This document shows, piece after piece, positions 25,801 through 37,800 of a stretch of DNA of 64,000 nucleotides (the stretch's first letter is position 1; each line of letters starts with the position of its first letter). The position numbers and the translations under genes are program-made. Under the pieces are notes generated by a model, which was given only the letters and a program-made list of their open reading frames with translations, had not been told where the DNA came from and made no database searches. Origin of the DNA: Crocodylus rhombifer (taxonomy: Eukaryota > Chordata > Crocodylia > Crocodylidae); NCBI GenBank assembly GCA_038503035.1, contig JAVSML010024591.1:34060-98059 (forward strand), given 5' to 3'.

Positions 25801-28800
25801 ATCACCTAGTCCGACCCCCTGCCATGGCAGGAAAGATTACTGGAGTCAAACGACCCCAGCAAGGTGTTCATCTAACCTCCTCTTAAAGACCCCCAGGGTA
25901 GGAGCCAGCACCACTTCTTTTGGAAGTTGGTTCCAGATCCTAGCCACCTTGACTGTGAAGTAGCACCTCCTGATATCTAGCCTAAATCTACCCTCTGCCA
26001 GCTTGTGACCGTTATTCCTGGTCACTCCTGGTAGTGCTCGGGGGAACAGGGACTTCCCCAGTGTCTGCTGATCCCCCCTGACAAGGTTGTAACAGGCCAC
26101 TAGATCTCCCCTCAGCCTTCTCTTGTAGAGGCTGGACAGGTTCAGGTCCCATAGCCTCTCCTCATAGGGCCTGCCCTGCTGTCCCCGGGTCATACGAGTG
26201 GCCCTCCTCTGGACCCTCTCCATGTTGTCCACTTCCCTCCTGAAGTGTGGCACCCAGAACTGGATGCAGTACTCCAACTGTGGCCTGACCAGTGTCGCAT
26301 AGAGGGGGAGGATCACCTCCTTGGACCTGCTCGAGATGCATCTGTAGATGCATGACAAGGTACGGTTGGCCTTCCTGACTGCCTCCCCACACTGCCGGCC
26401 CATGTTCATCTTGAAGTCAGTGATGACTCCAAGATCCTTTTCTGCCTCTGTACTGATGAGAAGGGAGTTCCCCAACCTGTTGGTATGGTGCAGGTTCTTC
26501 CTCCCCAGGTGCATCACCTTGCACTTGTCAGTGTTGAATCCCATTCTATTCTCATCCGCCCACCCCTGTAACCTGTCTAGGTCTGATTGTAGCTTATTCC
26601 TCCCTTCTAGCGTGCCCACATCCCCCCACATCTTAGTGTCATCAGCAAATTTGAACAGGGTGCTTTTTACCCCCTGGTCCAAGTCACTGATGAAGATGTT
26701 GAACAGTGCGGGCCCGAGGACCGAGCCCTGTGGAACCCCACTGCCCACATCCCTCCAGGTCGAAAATGACCCATCCACCACCACTCTCTGGGTGCGGCCC
26801 TCCAGCCAGTTGGTGACCCATTTGACTGTGTGGGTGTCAACACCACAGTCCCCCAGTTTCTTAATGAGAACGGGGTGAGAGACAGTGTCGAATGCCTTCC
26901 GAAAGTCCAGGAAGACTATGTCCACTGCTACCCCTGCATCTAAGGATTTGGTGATCTGATCATAGAAGGCCACCAGGTTGGTCTGACAGGACCTGCCACT
27001 GATGAACCCATGCTGGTTGCCCCTAAGTATGAAATCCCTTGCTGGCCCCTCGTGGATGTGTGCCAGAATAATTTTCTCAAACAGCTTGCCTAGGATTGAG
27101 GTAAGATGAACTGACCTATAGTTTCCCGCGTCCTCCTTCTTACCCTTTTTGAAGATGGGAACCACGCTGGCCCCCTTCTAGTCCTCTGGCACCACACCAG
27201 AGCACCATGAGTGCTTGTAAAGCCGTGCCGGGGTCCTGCAATGACCTCAGCCAATTCCTTTAGTACTGTAGCATGGAGCTCGTCTGGACCGGCTGACTTG
27301 AATACGTCCAGTCCCTCCAGAAGCTCCCTAACTAGTTCCTCACTAACCCTTGGCCTAGGTGTGCCTCCCCTGGGGCCTGAGGGAGGCCCAGCGGGGGGTG
27401 ACCGTTCTGGTCCCTGCTTAGGAATATGGAGACAAAGAAATTGTTAAACATGCTGGCTTTGTTGTCTGGTGTGATGACCAAATTTCCTAATGTGTCCTGC
27501 AGGGGCCCCACATTACCCGGAACCTTCTTTTTACCCCCTATGTGTTTAAAGAAGGACTTCTTATGTCCTTAACCCAGGAAGCTAGTCCCAGTTCCATCTC
27601 TGCCTTGGCCTTCCTGACCGCCCCCCTACATCCCTGAGCAACTGCAGTATAGTCATCCCTCGTGATGGCCCCTCCTTTCCATTGGGTGTATGCCTCCCTT
27701 TAAGCTAGGAGACATTCCCGGATGCTTTTGGTGAGCCATGGGGGCTTGTGTGCCCTCCTGCTCCCTTTGATCCTCGTTGGGATTACCTCCCTTTAGGCTT
27801 GGAGGATCGTCTCCTTAAGGAGTGACCACTCTCTTTGGACACCTGGCTTCCCCCCCCCCCCGGGACCTCAGTGCTTCCCTGACTATTCTCCTTAGCTCAT
27901 TGAAGTTTGCCCTCCTGAAATCTAGGGCTGCTGCCTTGCTGCAGGCCTTTGCCACCTTGCGCTGGATGGTGAATTCCAGCAGGCAATGATCACTGTCGTC
28001 CAGGTGGTCGAGCACCCACAGCCCCACCAGGTCATCTCCCATGGCCAGCACCGGGTCCAGCAAGGTGTCTCCCCTGGTGGGGCTGTGCACCTCCTGGGTT
28101 AGATGGAGGTCCTGCACTCTGGCCAATAACCTACGTGAGCGGTCAGACCTGGCTGACTGCTCTTCCCAGCAGATGTCCGGGAAGTTCAGGTCCCCCATGA
28201 CTACCACATCCTTAGACTTCACTACCTCCGTGACCTGACCTAAGAATTCCTGGTCGAGCTGTTTCCCTTGGTTGGGAGGTCTGTAGTAGACCCCCACTGT
28301 TAAGTCTCTTTCCCCTCAACTGCCTTGTATTCTAACCCAAAGCACTTCAGAGTGCCCTTCTGATTCTTTGTTAATTGATGAGGATGGGTATTCCTCCTTA
28401 ATGTAGAGTGCCACGCCCCCACCTTTCCTTCCTATCCTGTCCCTCCTGTACAGCCTATAGCCCTTGATATTCACATTGCCTGAGGTCGTATTACATTTCC
28501 GCAGCCATGACTTCCATGTGCAGAATCTCTGCCAGAAGAGTTTAATTGATGCTGTACTCACCACAGCTCAGGGTACAATGCCAGAAACCCATATTAGCAG
28601 GGATTTGAACTGGGAGGAAGCCATGGATGTATTATGGGTTTATGTGCAGGTCTCACTGACTGTTTGGTAAAAACTACCAGAATATTGGAGATATGTTTCT
28701 TCATAAAAAGCCCCATGGACTAGGGACAGAAGTTACACCAATAAACCAATTTAAGTGATCAGAAACTGGTTTAAACTTGTAACAGAACATTAGTTTCAAA

Positions 28801-31800
28801 ATGGCCAAAACTGATTTAAGATAAACCTTGTTGTATGTAGTACTGGACTTAACTTATTTGGGTCAAACTAGTTTATGCAACTTCTGTCCCAGACCCCTTC
28901 CTGGTTTAAGTTAAATCAGAGTCTTCCAGCATCCCAGCATGCTCTGCAGCTCTGGACTGGGCTGTGCTCTCTGCTCCAGAGTGCAGGGCTGGCCACACCC
29001 TTCTGCTTTCCAGCCCAAGCAGTGGTAGGGGCGTGGCCGGAAGCTTGCCTGCCATGGCCCCCTGAGGTGAAGGGGGGAGGGGGAGTTTATTCCCCCCCTT
29101 TCTCTCCTCAGGACCCTAGCCAGTGTCTGCCTGGCCAGGGTGTAGCAGCTCCTGTCAGGCATTTCCCACTCCCTTGCCCAAAGCACCCACAGGGAGGGGG
29201 CAGGGTGGCATGACCAGCCAACTCCAGCAAATGGGAATGGAATAGGGTTTAGTTCCCTCCTCCCCTTTGTCCCACCCACAGTGCAGGGCAGAGCCAGCTG
29301 AGCATGCAGCTAGGGGAGCAGCTCCTGCCTGGTAGCCACTTCTACCTAGCCCTGGCCCCCACAGCAGTGCTCATGGCACAGGCTCACCCCTTCAGACCTG
29401 AGCCCTGTTAGTTGCAGCCACCAGGCACTGAGTCTGTTGTGCCCTGTTCACTGTTCTCCAACCTGGTGGTGGGAGTGCAGCATAGCACTGTGTACCAGGT
29501 GCCATCCCTGCAACTTCCCCGCTGCTGTCACTGTTACCATCAGGGGTGCCCACCCTGGCCATACTGGTACAGCAGCAGCTGATATAGGGGACCATGCTGC
29601 ACCTTTGGCTCCCCACCGCCCGCCCCACTGCCACCTGGGGCATGACCCCATTAAGGTGAAGGGTGCAGGGAGAGGGTTAATTCCTCCCTCTATCCCCTCT
29701 CACCCTGGGGACCAGGTTTGCCAGCCTCAGTCACTGCCTCTGCCACTCACCCGTAGCCAAGAAGGGAGGGGGTTAATTCTTCCCTTTGTCCCCTCTCCCC
29801 CTGGGGACCACAGGGTTTGCCAGTCCTGGCCACCACCTTCACCACCACCCACCTTCACCACCACCCACAGCCAGGCAAACCCTGGGATGGGGAGAGGGGA
29901 CAGAGGGAAGAATTAACTTCCTGTACCTTTCACCTTAATGGAGCAATGCCAGGATGACATCTGGTCATGCCTCCACCCCTGCTGCTGGAGTGGTTAGTGG
30001 GGAGCAACCCTGATGGGGCAGCATCCCCGGGTCATGGTGTCCCAGGAGCGCACACCTCTTCCCGGTGAGAAGGGCTGCACTGTGGGTGGAAATGGAGTGG
30101 GCAGAGCTGCCGCAGACTGAGCAGGGTGTGTGGCGGCACTTAGGCTTGGAGGGTTGGTCATAGCCCCTCTCCCCCCAGTGCACTACTTGCCCTATGCTGT
30201 CTGCAGCAGCTCTGATTGGCCTGCTCCTGCCTGCAGTGCAGCACCCCTGCCAGGAAGAGGCCTGTGCTCCTGGGACACCATGACTGGTGCTGCCGCCCTT
30301 TCAGGGTTACTCCTCCTTGCCACTCCAGCAGCAGGGCCAGGGCCAGGGGCACGGCCAGAGTCTGGCCAGCATGGCCCCCTTAGGCAAAGGGGGCAGAGAA
30401 GGGGTTTATTTCCCCCCTCCCTCTGGCATCTGCCAAAGGAGGCCGGGAAAGGCTTATTCCGCCACTCGCCCCGTGCAGGGACTGATCAGCAAAGGCACAG
30501 TCAGGACTAGCAGCCCCTGGCTGTGGTTTCCCAGGGGCAGAAGGGGTGGAGCGGGGAATAAATTTCATCCCTGCCCCCTTTGCCTCAGGGGTCCATTCCA
30601 GCCAGTATCTGAACAAGCACCCACCCCGCCGCTGCAGAAGCAAGGTGGGAGCGCTCTGGTCCATGCCGGTGGGACAGGGAGGGGGGAACTAAACTCCCTC
30701 CCTGGCTAGTTCACTTAAGACTTGCTGGGGCTGGCCATGCCTTCCGCCCCACCCCCCAACATAGTTTCTCTGCAGCTGAGGGCATGCTTTAGCGCCCCCC
30801 CATGCCCCCTATTTCTGGTCTGAGTCACTGCAAGCATGTGCTTGCATTTCCTGAGTCAAAAGTGGATGTTTATTCACTTGCAAATTGGTTTAATCTATGC
30901 AGGTTAGACTAACCTGCCAAAATTGAATTAATTCAGGCTCTGGCTTTTTGAAAGTCTGTCCCTAGCCATGGAGACCTTTAGCCATTTCCTGTGGATTCTC
31001 TTGAAAAAGAGTAATCAACCTCTAAGAGTATATAGACAAATGGTTTGAGATGGTTCTGATTATCCTGGATTTTGACCTGTGTCGAAACAGGAGTGGCACA
31101 GCTATTTACACATGTAGCCCTTCCAAGATGCACTGCTGCTCCTCTGCCAGTAGGTGGCAAGGGGGAGCATACAGCTTGAACATCTTCCTGGAATGAGTCA
31201 CAAAAACTTTATAGACATATATGATGCCCTGGGAAAAGGCGATAGCACATTTCATCCCACATATTTCACAGGTACTTCAAGCAGGATAATGGGTATGTAT
31301 GTCTGTAGAATGCTAGGATAAAAGGTTTTTTCCCAGGAGAAATGCTAGGCCTATTAGAGGATGAATTAATACTGGTTTCCTATTTGTTCCATGTTAGTGT
31401 GTCTGCAATCTACAGAGGCCAATTAGACCTTTGAATAAGGACTAGGTACTAAAAATGGTTGATCTTTGCCTTTGCCCTTGGCTTTATCTTAATGACTTGG
31501 ATCCTTGTTCATTTTGATTGTACAGAGTTTGATGCCACTTTTGATTGTAAATGGGAAGTAGCATCAATGAGGTTTATACAGTTACATGGCACTAAAATAT
31601 ATTTTTGTTAGCAAATGCAGTAAGACTTCAGGAATTTAGTGTTACCTGAGATTCAGGTCGAGATGTAGGTGCTGTTTTATCTTTGCTAGACTTTTCTTTT
31701 TCTGCCTTTTCAGTTGCTTTATCTTTTGTTTTTCTGGTTGGTTTAGGAGTACTTGCAGATTTCTGGCCTTCAAAATTATATGTATCCTGGTTTACTGCAA

Positions 31801-34800
31801 GAACAGGGTCTTCATGTTTCTCACCATGCACTGTTCATGTGTATATTCATGAGGGATGAGGAATTGCATGACATCATGGTCAGTTGTGAACAAAGTCCCC
31901 CATATTATATGTGGGATGGAATAGGAAAACCATTCAACGATGCAGAAAGAAAACGAAAAATGAGTTACTGAATTGGAAACATGAAACACTCAGTTATAGC
32001 ATTCTTTGGCTGTCCAAGGGCGTTAAAAACATCAGGGAAGAATTACATTTTCAGTTTAGTTTAAAACTGGTCACATATTGATACCCTCATTTGCCTCATA
32101 CAGTATTTTACCTTGGGTTCAAATTGTGCATTTTCCATGAGCCCTGTGTATTGCTGTACTGACCCAGCCTCAAAGAAGACTGTGGCTCAGAAATCATAGT
32201 CTAACTCATGGGTTCTCCATGTACTACAAGGTAGATATGCCAGCTATGTACTAACAGAGTTGTATTGACCAGCCTGTTGCATGACTGGGGATGGAAAAGA
32301 CAGAACTAAAGCTTCATTTTTTCCAAAGCCCATATCACCCACCAAGTATAAGGAATGGAAGAAGAAAATATAGCACAAAAGAAAAAGAAAAAGAAAAAGA
32401 AAAGGAAAAGGGTCAGGAACACACAGGCAGGCAAGGTTCTTTGGGTAGATGTGATATATTTTATTAGACCAACTGAGTAGTTGGAGAAAAGTTCTTTGCA
32501 AGCTTGTGGGCACAATCACCCATCTTCAAGCATAGGAAGTCTCTGCTGTTTTGAGACTCCAAGGAATGAAAGAGATAAAGAAAAATAAAGAAATCTAAAA
32601 GAGCGTGAGGCATTTATATATTGAAATAAGTGGTGAACAATATCTCTAGGTATACCAGAAAAGCAAAAGTTTGAGTTTGGAATATGAATATTATTGCCAC
32701 TTAAAATTCCTTAAAACTTTTTAAAAATATGCTTAACCTCTTCATTTTCTTGCAATAGAGAAACAGGTGATTCTATTTGGGAAGTGAGGATTGGTGAGAT
32801 GGTAGAAGAAAAACATGACTGTTTTATAGCTTATCAGCATGTCCTGAAAAGACCATCACTTGGCACTATTTGCAGTGTCCTTACTAGAGCTGTGAGAAAT
32901 TCTGCCAAGTGTTTCATTTTGAATTTGTTTCAATGTGTTTCGAGCTTGAAACAGCACTGAAACAAAAAGCATCAAAAGAGCTTCGAAACAAAATGAGGGC
33001 ACTCAAAACGTTTTGAAAGTTTTGAAACATTTTGAGTTTCAAAGCAGCCCCGTGATGGGAGGCAGGGGAGAGCCAGGGCTGTGCTCTGAGCGGCTCGCAG
33101 GCCCATAAAACTCAGCTTGGCAGGGAGCACAGCCCTGGATCTCCCCAACTTCCACTGCTGGGCTGCGCTCTGATCAGCTCCACCAGCCCCATGGAGCTCA
33201 GCTTGGTGGTAGGAGGTGGGCAGAGCCGGTGCCGTGCTCTGCCTCTCACCACTCTGAGCAGCCTTCTGTCATTTGGGGGACAGATCCGGGGGCTCGCACC
33301 CTCAGGAGTGCTGTGGGGCTGTGCTGGACTCCTCCCAGGAATGCGGGCCCCCAGATCTGAGCTCAGATGACAGGAGGTTACCACTGATGCCTGGGGCCAG
33401 CGGCAGGATCTGTCTTCCCCAATGCTGGGTGCCGGCTGCGCCCAATGCCTGTTGCAGGCAGCAACCTTCTGTTATCCAGTGCAGATCTGGGGGCACCCCT
33501 GGGAGGAGTCTGACATGGCTCCGCAGCCCTCCTGGGGGGGGTGATCCCCTGGATCTGCACCAGATGACAGGAGGCTGCCACTTCTGGCAAGTATTGCTTT
33601 CAAGATTTTAAGGTGCAGTTTCTGAGAAACCTCTTCACCTATCTCCTTGAAACTTAGCAGGCTTCAGGCCCTCAGAAGGGGCTACCATCCCAGCAATTTG
33701 CATCCAAATGAGGCAAGAAATGACAACATTTTAGGCATTTTCATGATTCCCCATTATAGCTTATGGGCGAAATGTCAAAATGAGTCGAAACAGTTTTGAT
33801 GAAACGAAATGGGACAGTGCTTTGAAATAAAATGTGATGAAATGAAACACTGTCCCTTCAAAACAGTGAAATAGATTTCGACACAAAATGGTGTTTTGCA
33901 CAGCCCTTGTCCTTACTGCTGTTCTTATTCTCTTCTAGTGAGTATAAAAGACTGTGCAATAAGGCCCAGCCTAAGGTTACTGAAAGCCAATGGAAAAATG
34001 GGAGTTTTGCCATTGGCTTAAATGAATTTTGGATAAGTGCTTTATAGTGTCATTCTTGAGATTATATAGAAAAATGTAATAATAAATATAAAATGGAGAA
34101 ATATACATTCTGTCTACGTACACATTGATATGTTATTGTTATTATGTTGAAAAAAATATTTTTCTCATGCTATTTAAATAATATATGATGGCACTGTAGT
34201 GCTAAACCTAGGTTGATTCAGAATCATTGAAGCATACATTAAGAAATGAAAGCAAAAATTAACTGTAAATATTGAATATAATAAAGCAACTCTAGAAGAA
34301 ATGCTAATATAAAATAAATATTGATGATATAACTTCAAAGTACAATATCACTGCATCAATTATTTTCTATTTAATTTCATATTACCAGAACATATCTCCA
34401 CAATAAATAAATGTGGTATATGTGCCCATTTCTGTGCATTATTCATTGTAAAATTAAATTATTTGTATATAAAAAATGTCTTCATATGAATGCTCCAGAG
34501 ACATGGCACTGTCATTAACTAAACAATGCTTGTTACAGTCATCCATGTTATGGGATGTAGCTGATTTCTTTTTAACCTTCAGACCCATAATATTCTGAGT
34601 TGTAACTATCTGTACCAAGTAGGGGAACTTGTGTGAGGTGGTTTCCTCCATTCTGCAAGTGGAACACATTACCTTGCATTTAGCATGTGCCAAGCAAGTC
34701 CACGTGGGCAGATAGTATAAAGAAGCTAATATGCTTTTAAATCCCACTACAGCTTATTCTACAATACCTTTCTCATGTAGATCAGTTCTTAGACACTGCA

Positions 34801-37800
34801 AGGGATAGATAGGCTTCTGTCACATGGATTCTAACATGGATAAAAGTGTAACATGGATAGACGTGTAAACTGTAGAGAGCTTGTATAACCCAACATATGA
34901 CTCAACACATTTTTAAATAGCCCCTCCCTACACTTTCAGGTATACTGAAAACTAACATTGATCATCCCAGGACAGATACATTGCTGCAGTTGTGTGCAGA
35001 GGCTATGAAGCTAACTGAAATCATTTCTTCAGAACTGCCCCAGTGGGTGCATCTACACGTACACATTAACTGACCAGTAACTGAAATTACTGTGCAGTAT
35101 GGGTGCACATCTACATGTGCACGCCCATACCGTGCAGTAAATATGGCAGTTTGCACCAACTTGAGCATAAATTTGATACCTGCATCACATTGTGCTAATG
35201 TGCTTTAACACCTGCCTTTTCCCACTTACTATGTGGTAATTTACTGTGCAGTAAATTTAAGCTGGTGTAAATGCATGTGTAGACATACCCAGTGAGGAGG
35301 GACAGGATGGTTTCAAATGTTTCTACATCAATTCCCTCTTCCTTTCTCCTTCACTCCATACACTTCCATTGTAAGGGTTAAAGAAGGTTATACATGGCAA
35401 ACTGTAGAACAAGCATGCTCCAATAGTCCTCTGGTTATGTGGTGCTGGTCTACTTCCAGAATTATGGAGCCACAAAGGTAGCTGCTTTTAGCTGGACTAT
35501 ACGATCCAGCCCACTGAGGTCATCAGTCAGCAAGGTACTGAAAACACCCGTCCAAGCATGGGATTCCTCACATGGTTAAAGGTAGGGAGTTCTCAAGTAC
35601 CTTTAAGGAACAATTGAAAAGTTTCAAATGCCTTTAAAATGCTTTAGCAGGCTTGCTGTGCAAAAGTACATACCCTTTGACATGTACCTCTTCCAGTGAG
35701 GTACTGTTTTGAAGCATTTAAGTTTTTGTTTTGTATGTATCAGGGAGGGAGGAAGAAAGAGCAGGGACAGTCTTCCATGATAACTGACAGCCTGCAGACT
35801 GTGCAGGGGTCATGTCCCACTCCTTTGTCCCAGCTACTCCAGCACCTGGGGGTGCTATCACCACTTCCAGCTTCCTCCATGCTATTCCCCTCTATCTTTT
35901 TTGGTCCAGTGAAAACAATATAGGAGATTGGGGCTGGAGGTGTCTGGGTGAGGCAGAGAACCACCGCTGCATGCAGTGTTCCCTCTAAGCTGTGCACATG
36001 CACAGCTGCACACCAGTAAAAATCTTGCTGCACACAAACTTTTTAAGGCTGCACACCCTACTGGGGAGCAGCTGGGTGAGGAGTGCAGTGGAGGCACTGG
36101 GGTCGGCATGGGACATTTACCGAAGGTAAGCTCCTCAATCCTCATTCAGGGCAAGCAGTGGCTCCTCCCCAAGGCGAGGTGAGACAGATGGGGATGGGGA
36201 TGGGGACTGGTGTGGGCTCCACCAGCTCCGGGGAACTACCCCACTCCCCTGCATTGCCTCAGGGAGTGAGGAGGCACATGGCATCAAGGCTGGGGAGTGG
36301 AGTAGCTCCCCAGAGCCAGCAGAGCCTCATGTGGGGCAAGCAGCAGCTTCTCCCCAAGGTGAGGCAAGGCAGGGCTGGGGGCGCGTGTTCCGCTCCCCCA
36401 TATCACCTTGGGGAGTGAGGAGGCACATGGCATCAAGGCTGGGGAGTGGAGCAGTTCCCCAGAGCTGGCAAAGCCCATACCAGCCACCAGCCCCCGGCCC
36501 TGCCTTGCCTTGCTTCACCTTGGGGAGGAGCCACTGCCTGCCTCATGTAAGGCTATACCAGCTCCAGGGTACTGTTCCGCAGGCTCTACTGGCTCTAGGG
36601 AACTGCTCCACTCCCCAGCCCTAACAACATGTGCCTCCTTGCTCTCTGAGGCGATACAGGGAAGCAAAGCAGTTCCCCCAGACCTGGTGGAGCCCGCAGA
36701 GCAGTTCCCCGGAGCTAGCAGAGCCCCCATCCCCAGCCCCCAGCCTGTCCCCATCCCCACCCCTGCCTCGCCTTGGGTAGGAGCCACTGGCTGCCCTGCA
36801 TGAGGAGTGAGAAGCTTACCTTCGGTAAGTGTGCCATGCCAGCCCCAGTGCCTCCCTGTCAGTTCTATCGATTGTGTCTGGCTCGTGCCTGGGCCACAGC
36901 ATCAATTCTATCAATTGATTGTGTTCAGCCCACAGCTACCCCACAGCACTCCACTGTGCTGCTCTGGACAGCAGTTAGTATGGAGAAGTGTGGTGGCTGA
37001 ATACTGTCCACTCCCACCTGGACACTTACTTTGGGACACTTACCAGCAGACCACACTGTGCCGAAAGGGGGAGGCAGGACCAAAGTTATGCTGGCTAGCA
37101 CTATGGAAGAAAGAGACTTGGGGGTCATCATTGACCACAAGATGAACATGAGCCTGCAATGTGATGCTGCGGCTACTAAAGTGACCAAAACGCTGGCTTG
37201 CCATAGATGTTTCTCAAGCAATCCTGGGATGTCATTCTCCCGTTGTACTTGGCCTTGGTGAGGTCACAGCTGGAGTACTGCGTCCAGTTTTGGGCTCCAC
37301 AATTCAAAAAGGATGTGGAGAAGCTTGAGAGAGTCCAGAGAAGAGCCATGCGCATGATCAGAGGTCAGGAAAACAGATCTTATGACGACAGGCTGAGAGC
37401 CATGGGGCTCTTTAGCCTGGAAAATCACAGGCTCAGGGTGATCTGATGGCCACCTATAAGTTTATCAGGGGTGACCACCAGGATCTGGGGGAACATTTGT
37501 TCACCAGAGCGTCCCAAGGGATGATGAGGTTGAATGGTCATAAACTACTGCGAGGCCATTTCAGGCTGAACATAAGGAAGAATTTCTTTGCTGTCCGAGC
37601 CCCCAAGGTCTGGAACAGCCTGCCATCGGAGGTGGTTCAAACACCTACATCGAACACCGTCAAGAGCAAATTGAATGCTTATCTTGCTGGGATCCTATGA
37701 CCCCAGCTGACTTCCTGCCCTTTGGGTGGGGGGCTGGACTCGATGATCTCCCGAGGTCCCTTCCAGCCTTAATGTCTATGAAATCTATGAAAGTTGCACA

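Larger units (their letters stand above)
25763..28500 (-). mobile_element. CR1 LINE, 5'-truncated, with a long intact reverse transcriptase frame
   Basis: From the 3' tail (plus-strand CATAGTTTCTAGGGTCGGAA) up through ORF2: reverse transcriptase (25846-27177), a disrupted linker, then endonuclease fragments (27815-28297 and about 28316-28490). It lies antisense to plus and co-directional with the ADGB-like gene, in the intron between exons 31646 and 25172. Truncation falls in the endonuclease N-terminal half near 28490. The endonuclease half is cut by stops and frame changes and a C12 run at 27850. The element is therefore dead, but its reverse transcriptase is the least decayed in the window. 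Confidence 0.9.

Noticed and set aside
26348..26878. 176-codon plus frame
   Set aside because: Antisense shadow of the CR1 reverse transcriptase.
28875..30709. Many overlapping frames of 60-160 codons in GC-rich DNA
   Set aside because: They lie within the 28721-30965 hAT-like element, appear on both strands and follow its inverted modules.
36000..36830. Possible CpG island or promoter
   Set aside because: GC-rich but CpG-poor by eye, and explained by the foldback centre of a hAT-like element.
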